Shown: positions 19,380-28,440 of the stretch, piece after piece
Position numbering within the stretch: position 1 is the stretch's first letter
How the letters are laid out: the number at the start of each line of letters is the position of its first letter
Source of the DNA: CAVVST01 sp963750995
GTDB taxonomy: Bacteria > Acidobacteriota > Vicinamibacteria > Vicinamibacterales > UBA2999
Assembly (NCBI GenBank): GCA_963750995.1
Contig: CAVVST010000001.1
Coordinates: 558,001-622,000, forward strand
Direction: 5' to 3'
DNA: 64,000 nucleotides
Program-made: the position numbers and the translations under genes
Notes under the pieces: generated by a model
Told to the model about the DNA's origin: nothing
Seen by the model: the letters and a program-made list of their open reading frames with translations, nothing else
Databases searched by the model: none

Positions 19380-20591
19380 CTATCCGCCGACGACGGAGCT
19401 CAGCTCGAACAGCGGCATATACAGGGCGAGCACCACTGCCGCGATGACCACGCCCATGATCACGAGAATCACCGGCTCAATCAGCGTGATGAACCGTCCA
19501 ACCTCGGTGGCGATGTCTTCGTCGTAAAAATCGGCCAGGCTGTTCAACATCTCCTGCAGTGCGCCGGTTGACTCGCCGACTTCCACCATCTTGACTGCCA
19601 CGTCGGGGAAGACGCCCCGCCCGAGCATGGCACCGGCCAGGCTCTGACCTTCCCTGACGTGCCGGGTCACGTCTTCCAGCTCGCGGGCGAGATACCGATT
19701 GGTCATCGCCGCCCCCGCGACCTCCAGGCTGTTCACGAGCGGCAAACCGCCACCCAGCAACGTGGCCAGCGTACGTGCGAACTGCGAGGTGGCGAACTTT
19801 CGCACGGTCTCCCCAGCCCAGGGCAACCGCAGCAGCATTGCGTCGACCCTGGTCCGGTGGCCGGGCTGCTTCAGCCAGCCGACCGTGCTGACGAGAACGG
19901 CAGCGAAGCCGATCAGGATCAGCCACAGATTCGTCACCAGGAAATTGGAGACGCCGACGATGATCTGCGTAGACAGCGGCAGAGCGCGGTCGAAGTTGGC
20001 GTAGAAACTGGAGAACGCCGGGACCACCCGAAGGACGATGATGCCAATCAACCCTGTCATCATCACCACGAGGATCGCCGGATAAATCAACGCCGAGAGC
20101 GTCCGCCGTTTGACGGCGCCAATCAGCTTCTCATAGGCCACATAGCGACGGATGACCTCATCCAGGTTGCCGCTGCGCTCGCCGGCCATGAGCGACGCCG
20201 CATACACCCCGGGAAACAGGCCGTGATGCTCGGCGAAGGCGTCAGACAGTGCAGTTCCGGCCTTGACCTTCTCGTACACCCCGTCGAGGACCGCCTTGAA
20301 CGTGGGGTTGGCGACGCGTTGCCGCAGGATGTCCAGCGACTGGACCAGGGGCATTCCGGCCTTCAGCAGGGTCGCCAGTTCCTGGTTGAAAACCAGGAAC
20401 TCCTGGCTCGAAATCCGCCGGCGGCGCACGGCACCCGGGGTGAGCCCGGGAAACGCGCCGCGGCGCTGCAGGGACAGGACAAACAGCCCCTTCTCTTCGA
20501 GTTCGGACCGAAGGCGGCGCTCGCTGTCGGCGACGTAAACGCCCTCGATAATCTCGCCCCCGGGCGTACCGAGCCTACAGCGAAATTCCAT
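19380..20591 (-). CDS. gspF: Type II secretion/type IV pilus inner-membrane platform protein GspF/PilC
   Basis: This 403-residue polytopic platform protein has two GspF domains. The first is about residues 70-190 (FNQELATLLKAGMPLVQSLD; MAGERSGNLDEVI), and the second about 270-395 (FARTLATLLGGGLPLVNSLE; MVEVGESTGALQEML). TM segments are about 165-195, 215-240 and 370-395. It starts the core operon. The next feature upstream on the same strand is a lipoprotein gene 72 bp away that may be co-transcribed. Confidence 0.92.
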   Translation of the reverse strand: MEFRCRLGTPGGEIIEGVYVADSERRLRSELEEKGLFVLSLQRRGAFPGLTPGAVRRRRISSQEFLVFNQELATLLKAGMPLVQSLDILRQRVANPTFKAVLDGVYEKVKAGTALSDAFAEHHGLFPGVYAASLMAGERSGNLDEVIRRYVAYEKLIGAVKRRTLSALIYPAILVVMMTGLIGIIVLRVVPAFSSFYANFDRALPLSTQIIVGVSNFLVTNLWLILIGFAAVLVSTVGWLKQPGHRTRVDAMLLRLPWAGETVRKFATSQFARTLATLLGGGLPLVNSLEVAGAAMTNRYLARELEDVTRHVREGQSLAGAMLGRGVFPDVAVKMVEVGESTGALQEMLNSLADFYDEDIATEVGRFITLIEPVILVIMGVVIAAVVLALYMPLFELSSVVGG

Positions 20592-20663
20592 CGCACCAGT
20601 GTGGCATAAAGACTTAGACCTCGACCGACGAAAGGCAGCCGGGTCGCGTGCAGCTCTGTGTGT

Positions 20664-21550
20664 CTATATCGGCTGAACGAAGGCGCGGAACACGCGTATG
20701 CCCAGTTCGCGGGGGTCGTTGTTCTTGAGCGCCGGTACGGTCGCTGGCACGAACGTCTGGTCCACGGAAATGGTCAGCTCGACGGTGTCGGCGGTACCGA
20801 GCTGGGCGGCCGTGCAGCTTGATGCGTCGCAGCTCCGTCCGGGCCGTCGGGAGGCTGAAGGTGTCGACGACGTCGGCTCCCGCCCGGATGTCGACCTGCT
20901 GGGGCCTGGAGAACGCCGCGACCGGCTGATCGAGCTGCAGGAACAGCTCGACGTCGCGCCTGGGATTCGCAAACGACAAGGTTGCGTCCTTCCGCGACCA
21001 TTGCCATTCGAGTCCGGTTCCTTCGCCGGCGACCTCGGTCGCGTGCCATCCGTCGCGAAAGATCACGAACAGGTTGTCGCTCTGGAGCCGCATCTCGAAG
21101 CTGGCGACGTCGTACGAGCGTTGCCCCCGTGTTTGACCGGTCATCGGCAGCCGTTCGCCGCTCGACGGCGAGTACAGGCCCACCTCGACCCGCGTCTGCC
21201 CCACATAGGGAAACTTCGGAATGAACATCGTGCGCGTGTACTCGACCGTCGCGCCCGGCTTCCACTGCCGCACCGGCGTCGGCGGCTCGTGATCGTCGGT
21301 CCACATCAGTTCGCCATCGGTATCGACGAAGTGGACGAACACCCAGTAGTCGCCGTCGATGGCCGGCGCATCGGGCGGGACGACGAACCGATACCGCATC
21401 TCGATCGGACTGCCGATCGCCGCCGCCTGGCGTGCCGACCGTGACGGTTGGCGTCGCCACGGGCGCGGCGTTGTCGTCCGCGCTCGAGCACGAAATCGCG
21501 AACAGGGCGATGATGAATACGCCGTGGCGGAAGGACGGTCTGAACTGCAT
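20664..21550 (-). CDS. Putative lipoprotein of unknown function (two frameshifts, near 21426 and 20810)
   Basis: Three overlapping frames make one protein. The first gives a lipoprotein signal (GVFIIALFAISC) and a Thr-rich linker. A surplus base in a GGCGGCGGC run near 21426 leads to a beta-rich middle (MRYRFVVPPDAPAIDGDYWV, MFIPKFPYVGQTRVEVGLY, LEWQWSRKDATLSF). A second surplus base near 20810 leads to the end (GTADTVELTISVDQTFVPAT) and a TAG at 20666-20664. Repaired length is about 294 residues. The middle reads like a carbohydrate- or nucleoside-binding beta sandwich but I recognise no family. It lies directly upstream of gspF on the same strand and may belong to that operon. Confidence 0.6.
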
Positions 21551-21611
21551 CGGTCGGTGAAATGATACTCCGCAATTTCATGCTACAGTTGGGCGGAATT
21601 AGCGCTGAACA

Positions 21612-21887
21612 ATGGCCGGAGACGCACTCGGCATGGTGGAAACGAAAGGCCTCATCGGATCCGTCGAGGCGGCGGATGCGATGGTGAAAGCGGCCAACGT
21701 CACGCTCATCGGCAAGGAATACATCGGTGCGGGGTATGTGACGGTCCTCGTGCGCGGCGATGTCGGCGCTGTGAAAGCCGCGACGGATGCGGGCGCCGCC
21801 GCCGCGCGCCGCGTTGGCGAACTCGTCTCGGTTCACGTGATTCCCCGCCCGCACGCTGACGTCGAAAAAGTACTTCCCCGGTCGTAA
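21612..21887 (+). CDS. Bacterial microcompartment shell protein, BMC-H type
   Basis: This 91-residue protein is a single BMC domain: ALGMVETKGLIGSVEAADAM, AANVTLIGKEYIGAGYVTVLVRGDVGAVKAA, RVGELVSVHVIPRPHADVE. These match PduA/EutM-type shell hexamers. The pore loop equivalent falls in the KEYIGAGY region (GAGY rather than the common GSG). It is followed two bases later by an aldehyde dehydrogenase gene, the usual partner enzyme. No BMC-P pentamer or BMC-T trimer gene is in the window, so a closed shell would need proteins encoded elsewhere. Confidence 0.92.
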   Translation: MAGDALGMVETKGLIGSVEAADAMVKAANVTLIGKEYIGAGYVTVLVRGDVGAVKAATDAGAAAARRVGELVSVHVIPRPHADVEKVLPRS

Positions 21888-21889
21888 CG

Positions 21890-23449
21890 ATGGCGGTCGA
21901 GAGCGCCGCAACACCCACCGACAAGGATCTCGCGTCGATCGCTGAAGCCAGGGCCCTGGCTCGCGCCGCCCGCCAGGCGCAGTCGCAGCTCGCCGAACTT
22001 TCCCAGGAACAGATCGACGCCATTGTCACGGCCATGGCCCAGGCGGTGACGCCGCAGGCTGAGACGCTCGCCAGGCTGGCCGTCGAAGAGACCGGTTACG
22101 GCGTCGTCGCCGACAAGGTCCAGAAGAACCTCTTCGGGTCGTGCCAGGTGTACGAGTTCATCCGGCCGATGCGAACGGTCGGGGTCGTGAACCGGATCGA
22201 AGAGAAGAAGGTCATCGAGATAGCCGAGCCGTTCGGAGTTGTCGCCGCGGTGGTGCCGTCCACCAACCCGACGTCCACGGCTATATATAAGGTGTTGATC
22301 GCGATTAAAGCCCGCTGCGCGATCGTGATCAGCCCGCATCCGGCGGCCGTGCGGTGCATTACCCGGACGGTGGAGATCATGGCGGAGGCGGCCGCGCGTG
22401 CCGGTGCCCCGGCTGGCAGCATCGGATGGATGAAGACGGTCACGCTCGAGGGAACCCAGGAGCTGATGAAGCATCGCGACGTCGCGGTGATTCTGGCGAC
22501 CGGCGGCATGGGACTGGTACGCGCCGCCTACAGCGCCGGTAAGCCGGCATACGGTGTTGGCCCCGGGAACGCTCCGGCCTATGTCGAGCGGACCGCCGAC
22601 CTGAAAAAGGCAGCCAGCGACATCATTGTTGGCAAGACGTTCGACAACGGCGTGCTGTGCTCGTCGCCCAACTCCGTCGTCGTGGACGAACCGGTTGCCG
22701 AGGAGTTGCGTCGTGAATGTCAGGCGCTGGGCGCCTACTTCCTGAACCAGGCGGAGATGGACGCCCTGGCGAGGATGCTGGTGACACCCCAGCGCCTGCC
22801 GAACCCAGCGCTCGTCGGGAAGCCGGCGGCGTTCATCGCCGACAAGGTCGGCCTGAAGGTGCCCGACGGTACGCGCGCCCTCATCGCCCCTCTTACGGGG
22901 GTCGGGCGCGATTATCCCCTCTCAATCGAGAAGCTGGCGCCGATTCTCTCCTGGTACGTCGTCAAGGACTGGCGGGAGGGGTGCGAGCGCTGCATCCAGA
23001 TCCTCCGGTATGGCGGCATGGGCCACACCATGTCGATTCATTCGAAGAATGACGATGTGATCCTGCAGTTCGGGCTGAAAAAGCCGGCGTTCCGGATTTG
23101 CGTCAATACCCCGACGACGCACGGCTCCATCGGCCTGACCACGGGGCTGGACCCGGCGATGACGCTGGGTTGCGGCGGGTGGGGTGGAAACATCACGTCC
23201 GACAACATCACGCCGCGGCATCTGCTCAATATCAAGCGCGTCGCTTATGAGGTTCGTCCGGCCGTTGTTCCGTCCCCGAGCCGGCTGAAACCGTCCCCCG
23301 TGAACCAGGCAGCCGGCGCCGGTGACTTGCCGCGATCGCCCAGCCGCCCCCAACCCGAGGGAATTCCGGCCGAAGCGCTGGCGGCCCGAATAGACCAGTT
23401 CCTCGCATCCCGGGGGCTTGGTGCCGCGTCCTGCTCCCCTGCCGCCTGA
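21890..23449 (+). CDS. CoA-acylating aldehyde dehydrogenase of a microcompartment (PduP/EutE type)
   Basis: This enzyme oxidises an aldehyde to acyl-CoA with NAD+ and CoA inside metabolosomes. The 519-residue protein has the EutE/PduP hallmarks: a cofactor region with VVPSTNPTSTAIYK, the GVGPGNAPAY loop, and catalytic C257 in NGVLCSSPNSVV. Near the C-terminus a Pro/Ser linker leads to an amphipathic helix (PEGIPAEALAARIDQFLASR). That layout looks like an encapsulation peptide, though these usually sit at the N-terminus of PduP. The aldehyde substrate cannot be predicted. It is translated right after the shell gene. Confidence 0.88.
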   Translation: MAVESAATPTDKDLASIAEARALARAARQAQSQLAELSQEQIDAIVTAMAQAVTPQAETLARLAVEETGYGVVADKVQKNLFGSCQVYEFIRPMRTVGVVNRIEEKKVIEIAEPFGVVAAVVPSTNPTSTAIYKVLIAIKARCAIVISPHPAAVRCITRTVEIMAEAAARAGAPAGSIGWMKTVTLEGTQELMKHRDVAVILATGGMGLVRAAYSAGKPAYGVGPGNAPAYVERTADLKKAASDIIVGKTFDNGVLCSSPNSVVVDEPVAEELRRECQALGAYFLNQAEMDALARMLVTPQRLPNPALVGKPAAFIADKVGLKVPDGTRALIAPLTGVGRDYPLSIEKLAPILSWYVVKDWREGCERCIQILRYGGMGHTMSIHSKNDDVILQFGLKKPAFRICVNTPTTHGSIGLTTGLDPAMTLGCGGWGGNITSDNITPRHLLNIKRVAYEVRPAVVPSPSRLKPSPVNQAAGAGDLPRSPSRPQPEGIPAEALAARIDQFLASRGLGAASCSPAA

Positions 23450-23651
23450 CAAGGCGCGCCTGACGAGTGACGCTGGCAGCGACGGGGCAACAACCAGTAC
23501 GCCGGCAGAATTCGTCTGCGAAGACGACGTGCGGGCGGCGATACGCTCGGGGCGAAAGCTTTTGATCAGTGAAAAGACCATCCTGACGCCGTCAGCGCGA
23601 GACCTCGGCGAATCGCAGAAGGTCTTCATTCAGGCCGGCTGGCCTCGATAA
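23421..23651 (+). CDS. Small microcompartment-associated protein, EutQ/EutT N-terminus-like
   Basis: A GTG at 23421 (or TTG 23418) overlaps the end of the dehydrogenase gene and encodes about 76 residues. After a low-complexity head comes FVCEDDVRAAIRSGRKLLI, then EKTILTPSARDLGESQKVFI. The pattern of a short helix, a basic turn and ITPxARxLG resembles short segments at the N-termini of EutQ, EutT and similar microcompartment enzymes. Those segments take part in shell association or precede a catalytic domain that is absent here. The resemblance is short and the function is unknown. A DNA direct repeat starts at its stop codon. Confidence 0.55.
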   Translation: MPRPAPLPPDKARLTSDAGSDGATTSTPAEFVCEDDVRAAIRSGRKLLISEKTILTPSARDLGESQKVFIQAGWPR

Positions 23652-23668
23652 ATTTACTCGATAAATTC
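23644..23668. repeat. Tandem 11-bp direct repeat CTCGATAAATT
   Basis: Two exact copies of CTCGATAAATT are separated by two bases, one helical turn and a little more apart. The first copy carries the stop codon of the preceding small gene. It could be an operator for the following mltD gene or simple chance in an AT-rich patch. Only the repetition is seen. Confidence 0.4.
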
Positions 23669-23707
23669 ACAGATCTGCTATAACTGCTGAGCCTGCTGGA
23701 CTTACTG

Positions 23708-23737
23708 TTGACCACCGTTTTCCGGGAATGGTAGAGT
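23708..23737 (+). promoter_or_regulatory. Possible sigma-70 promoter for mltD
   Basis: TTGACC (23708-23713) and TAGAGT (23732-23737) are separated by 18 bp, a near-consensus pair. The predicted start point would fall within a few bases of the ATG at 23747, implying an almost leaderless mRNA, and I see no Shine-Dalgarno sequence. Sequence match only. Confidence 0.35.
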
Positions 23738-23746
23738 ACCCGGCGG

Positions 23747-25493
23747 ATGCTGAGCTCGAGCCGCGCTCTCGCCGGAGCCATCTCGCTCGTCGCGTTTGTC
23801 GCCGCGGGGTGCTCGACTCGCACCACGGCCCCTTTCCCGGCCGCGATCACGGCCCCGGCGGGGGTTCAGACCGCCTCCGCGCCGGTTCCGGCTCCTGAGC
23901 CTGTCCGGCAGGCGGACCCCGCGACCGAGCTCATCGCGGTTTCAACCCTGCATTTCGAGGCCGGTCAGCGCGAGCTCGAGCTGGGCCATCTCGATTCGGC
24001 CAAGGAACAGTTCAACCGGGCGCTCGAAGTGCTGCTGGAATCGACGTTTGGCGGGCGGACCGAGCCGCGCATCCGGGACCATTTCGACCAGCTCGTGGAA
24101 CGAATCAGCGCCTACGAAGTGACCGCCCTTGCCCAGGGTGACGGCTTCGCCGAGCAGCGCTACGAGTCGGCGACTATCGACCAGATCCTCGCCGTCTCCA
24201 CTTTCGAGATCCCTCCGCCGTCGGCCGAAACCACGCAAACGGTGACCGCCGATCTGCAGGCGATCGTCCACGACATCGACATCCCGTTGAATGCCAAGGT
24301 GTTGTCGTTCGTGCAGCTTTTCACCGGGCGCCTGAAGTCGTACCTGGAAGAGGGGCTGAGCCGCGGAATGCAGTTCCTGCCGATGATCCAGGACGTCTTT
24401 CGCGCGGAGGGCCTGCCGCTCGACCTCGCCTACATTCCGCTGGTCGAAAGCGCGTTCAAGCCGTCGGCCCTGTCGCGAGCCAAGGCCCGCGGCATGTGGC
24501 AGTTCATGCGCGGAACCGCGCTCGAGAACGGCCTGACGCACGACTGGTACATCGACGAACGGGCAGAACCCGAAAAGGCGACGCGAGCGGCGGCGAAGTA
24601 CCTCAAGACCCTGAACGGGATGTTCGACGGTGACTGGCACCTGGCGCTCGCTTCCTACAACGGCGGGCCCGGCCGCGTCCAGCGTGCCATGAAGAGCTCA
24701 GGGCGATTGGACTTCTGGAACCTGAGCGCGACCACCAGGTACCTGCCCCGTGAGACACGGGACTATGTCCCGCTGATCCTGGCCGCCATCATCATCGCGA
24801 GGAACCCGGCGCAGTACGGCATGAACGTCCAGCCGCTGGAACAGCCGCCAGCGGAAAGCGTGACGCTTTCGGCCGCGGTCGACCTCCGCCGCATCGCCGA
24901 ATGGCTCGGGACGCCGGTGCAGGTGATTCAAGATCTGAATCCGGAGCTCCGTCGCTGGACGACGCCGGTTCGCGCCACGGACTACGAACTGAAGGTTCCC
25001 GAGCGGCACCGGCGACATCATCCGGGCTCACCTCGCTCAAAGCGATCCCGCCGAACTGGCGCCGCTGAACTGGCACACCGTGAAAAAGGGCGAGACGCTC
25101 GTCACGATCGCCAAGAAGCTGAAGGTAAACCGGACGGATCTGGCGGAGGCGAACTACCTGTCCACGCGCGCCAAGGTGGCGACCGGCCAGCGGCTGATTA
25201 TTCCCCGCGCTCCGGCCCTGCTGACCGCGCGCACCGACAACCCGGCGCCCGACACGGAATCACGCCAGGTCGACCCGGTCCTCTCCAGCAACACGGCTCC
25301 CAGGGCCGGCGAGCCGGCTCAGGCGTCGCTCATCTACCGCGTCAAGCGCGGCGACACCCTGTTCTCGATTGCCAAGCTGTATCGGACGACGGTGGCGTCG
25401 CTCAAGACGTGGAACCGCCTGCGGAGCAACTCAATCCAGGTGGGTCAGCGGCTGACGATCTTCACCCAGCGCACCGCGACCGCGACGAACTAG
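23747..25493 (+). CDS. mltD: Membrane-bound lytic murein transglycosylase D-like, SLT plus LysM (frameshift near 25002)
   Basis: The protein is a lipoprotein (LVAFVAAGC). A helical N-terminal region is followed by a family 1D transglycosylase domain (about 215-350) with the catalytic Glu in PLVESAFKPSALSRAKARGMWQFM and the conserved ALASYNGGPGRVQRAM. It cuts glycan strands to form anhydro-muropeptides. A spare base near 25002 breaks the frame. The other frame carries two LysM domains (HTVKKGETLVTIAKKLKV; YRVKRGDTLFSIAKLYR) that bind peptidoglycan and ends at 25493. Repaired length is about 581 residues. It could supply fragments to the recycling genes at 5.7-9.6 kb. Confidence 0.88.
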
Positions 25494-25497
25494 CCTC

Positions 25498-28230
25498 CTA
25501 CGCGAACTGACGCCCTTCTTCGGCCCCGCCGGCACGCGTGCGCAGCTGCTTGATGCTCTGCTCGATCCGCTGCGCCAGTTCCCGCTCCTGATTCAGCATG
25601 CGCAGCGTGTTCTGCGCCTCCTGCATCACGAAATCCACGTTGGCGAGCTTCTCGTTCAGGTGGTCGATCACGGCTTTCTGCTCGGTCAGCGTCTCGAGGT
25701 GACCGCGGATATCTGAAAGGAGATTCGCGACCATCCCGGCTTTCGCCTGGACCTCGTCAATTTCGCGGCGACGCGACTCGACATCGGAAATCTTCTCCGC
25801 GACGTCGCTGGCCCGCCCCAGCAGATCCTGCACCTGCTTGCGCAGGGTCGCCACCTCGTCGCGATGGGCGCTCACGTACTGCAGATCTTCGCGACTGCGT
25901 GCGCTGATCTGGTGGACGTTCTCCACTTCGGCCTTCACCGCAGACACCATCGCGTCGCGATCGCTCAGTTGCCGCGTGCGCGCATCGATGTCGGCCGCCA
26001 TCCGCGTCAGCTCGGCCATTCGCGTCTCCACGGCGGCGAGCTTCTTCTCGGAGAACACGAGCTGCGATCGCCGCTGCTCGAGCGAGCTGTACATCGTCTC
26101 GGCGCGGCGGAGCTGCTCTTCCGCCGCTTCAGCCCTCGCCAGGGCCTCGCGCTGCCTTGCCTGCACCCGGGCGAGCTCGTCGATCATTTCGTCTTTCGCG
26201 GAGGTCGCCCGCGCCAGCGCCGCGGTCAGGGCGTGCACCTGCGCCATCCGCTCGGCGGTGTCGGCGGCCAGTGAGCGGCTGGCTTCCGTGAGTTCGGTGA
26301 GCCGCGCCTCCTGCTCCGCCAGCGTCGCTTCGTCGCGCTTCACCTCGGAGACCCGTGTGCCGGTCTTCTCGAGGCGGTCATGCAGAATGGCGAGCCGGTT
26401 GTCCATCGGCAGCAGCTTGCCTTGCAGGGCCGAGATCGCTTCGAGCTTCTGCTGCGCGTCGACCATCTGGGTAATGACGCCATCGAGTTCCGCCTTCATG
26501 GTGTCGAGTTCGACACGGCGCGCGAGCTGCTGCGCCACCTTGGCATCCACGTCCGACGACACGAGATGCAGGCTGTTCAGCCGGCTTTCGAGCATCTCGA
26601 CGACCTGGCTCCGCGCGTTGATGCGAGTCAGCCGGGCATCGAGTTCCGCGGCAACGTCGCCAATCTTCTCCGCGCTCTTCGTCCCTTCCTCCACGAGCGC
26701 CATCTTCTCGAGGATCGCGCCCATCGTCGCCTCGAGTTCGGGCACGCGCGCGCGGAACGACGCGAGGCGGTCGGTGAAGCTTTCGAGCGCCATGCGATCG
26801 GCCCCGAGCTTGTCTCGAAGCTGCGCGGCCTCGGCGTACGACTGGTGGAAGTCCTGGATCTCCTTGCGCAGTGTTTCGAGGTCGGCGCGGCTCTGCTTCA
26901 GGCTCTCAAACTGCGCCGCCGTCTTGGCGGACATGTCTTCGACCTGGCCGAGGCGCTCGCGGAGCGTCTCGATGTTGGCCTGACGCCGACCGAGGTCCTC
27001 CGCCTGGGCGGCCAGCGATTCGAACTGGCTGCCAAACTCTTCGAATCGCTTCGGCAAGTGGGCCAGCTGCCGTTCGCGGACGGCCAGCGCCTCGATCCGG
27101 GTTTCGGAGGCCTGTACCCCTTCGTGGAGCGTGCGCAACCGCTGCGCCAGTACTTCTGATTCCTTCTTGTCGAGGGCGATGCGCTCCACGCTCGCGCGCA
27201 TGAACTCGACCAGCTCGCGGCCGTCCTTCTCGAGCCGCGCCGTTTCGGTCGCGAACTCGTCGCGCGCCTTTTCCGCCTTCTCTATCCGGGCGCGCGTCTC
27301 GGCGCTCAGCGAGTCGACCTTGGCGATGAGTTCCTCACCGCGCGCGAAGTCCGTGAACCCCTTGTTCACCTTGCTGATCTGTGCGTCCATCTTCCAGACC
27401 AGCTCGTTCACGTGGTTGATCTCGACGACCGCGCGATCGACAACGTGCTTCTGTCCCTCGAGGACGCGGGTCTTCTGGTTGACGTGCTCGGCGAGCGAGT
27501 TGAGCGCGCTCAGCTTCTCGTCGGTGGTGCGGCCCAGCTCCTGGAGCTGCCCGAGCCTGCTCAGGCGCTTCTCGATGTCCTTGACTGCTTCGAGCGCCGC
27601 GAAGGCGTCGTCGTCGGCCTCGCGCGAGATTTCGCGTGCCTTCGAGTAGTCCTGGGTGAGCTGCATGGCGACCGCGCGCAGCTGTTCCAGCTCGGGGCGC
27701 AGGGCGGCCGCCTGTTCCACGGACTGCCGGACGTCGCGCAGTTCCTCGTGCGCGTTCTGGATCTGTTGCTGAACCTCTTTGAGCGCGGCACGTTCACGCT
27801 TGACCGTCTCGACCACGCCCTGAACGTCCGCCGCGGCGTTCGCGACGCCCTGGATGTCGCGGCGATGCCTTTCGAGATCGCCGTCGGGCGCAATCAGTCT
27901 CTCGGTCTTCGCCTGCGCCTGGCTGATCGAGGCATCGAGCAGCTGCGCGCGCTTTTCCACGTCGCTCAGCGCCGAGGCCTGTCGCTGGATGTCGTCCAGG
28001 CGCTTCGTGACCGCTTCCAGGGTTTCGGTGGCGGCGCCGGCTTTCTTGCCAACGTCCTCGAGCGTCTTGCCCGTCTCGGCGAGCTTGCTGCTGCGCATCG
28101 TGACCTGGGTCAGCATCGCGCCCAGCGCGCTCCGCTCTTCGCGGGCCGAGGCGATCAGCGCTTCAAGCTCTTCGGTTTGTTTCTGCGCAGCCTTACCGCC
28201 GCCGGCAAGACTCTTCAGTGCATCCAGCAT
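25498..28230 (-). CDS. Large coiled-coil protein of unknown function
   Basis: This 910-residue protein is predicted almost entirely alpha-helical coiled coil. Heptads run from about residue 15 to 890, very rich in Ala, Glu, Arg and Gln, with no ATPase head, signal peptide or TM helix visible. It starts MLDALKSLAGGGKAAQKQTEELEAL. It resembles SMC or myosin-like filaments only in composition. A structural or cytoskeletal role is possible, but this is inference. Its stop lies five bases from the end of convergent mltD. Upstream is a 210-bp divergent region shared with comM. Confidence 0.8.
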   Translation of the reverse strand: MLDALKSLAGGGKAAQKQTEELEALIASAREERSALGAMLTQVTMRSSKLAETGKTLEDVGKKAGAATETLEAVTKRLDDIQRQASALSDVEKRAQLLDASISQAQAKTERLIAPDGDLERHRRDIQGVANAAADVQGVVETVKRERAALKEVQQQIQNAHEELRDVRQSVEQAAALRPELEQLRAVAMQLTQDYSKAREISREADDDAFAALEAVKDIEKRLSRLGQLQELGRTTDEKLSALNSLAEHVNQKTRVLEGQKHVVDRAVVEINHVNELVWKMDAQISKVNKGFTDFARGEELIAKVDSLSAETRARIEKAEKARDEFATETARLEKDGRELVEFMRASVERIALDKKESEVLAQRLRTLHEGVQASETRIEALAVRERQLAHLPKRFEEFGSQFESLAAQAEDLGRRQANIETLRERLGQVEDMSAKTAAQFESLKQSRADLETLRKEIQDFHQSYAEAAQLRDKLGADRMALESFTDRLASFRARVPELEATMGAILEKMALVEEGTKSAEKIGDVAAELDARLTRINARSQVVEMLESRLNSLHLVSSDVDAKVAQQLARRVELDTMKAELDGVITQMVDAQQKLEAISALQGKLLPMDNRLAILHDRLEKTGTRVSEVKRDEATLAEQEARLTELTEASRSLAADTAERMAQVHALTAALARATSAKDEMIDELARVQARQREALARAEAAEEQLRRAETMYSSLEQRRSQLVFSEKKLAAVETRMAELTRMAADIDARTRQLSDRDAMVSAVKAEVENVHQISARSREDLQYVSAHRDEVATLRKQVQDLLGRASDVAEKISDVESRRREIDEVQAKAGMVANLLSDIRGHLETLTEQKAVIDHLNEKLANVDFVMQEAQNTLRMLNQERELAQRIEQSIKQLRTRAGGAEEGRQFA

Positions 28231-28440
28231 TACGTGTCCTCAGGAACAAACTGCGGGGTTGGAAGAGAATAACGTGCGCGACACCTAAACTCAAAGTGAG
28301 GATTGCAGTTACGAACACATGTGAAGTGTCGCGGGCGCGCAGCTCCTGCGTACTCGAGACGACGGCAGGGCGTACGAGAACAGAATTTCTCAGGATTGCG
28401 AACGGCGTCCTTCGGCACGCGGTCTTGCATCCGCGCCGGT

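Noticed and set aside
23421..23520. Treating the small microcompartment-associated frame as a frameshifted end of the aldehyde dehydrogenase
   Set aside because: The dehydrogenase already ends with a plausible amphipathic tail, and the small protein has its own motif and start. A fusion by indel cannot be fully excluded.
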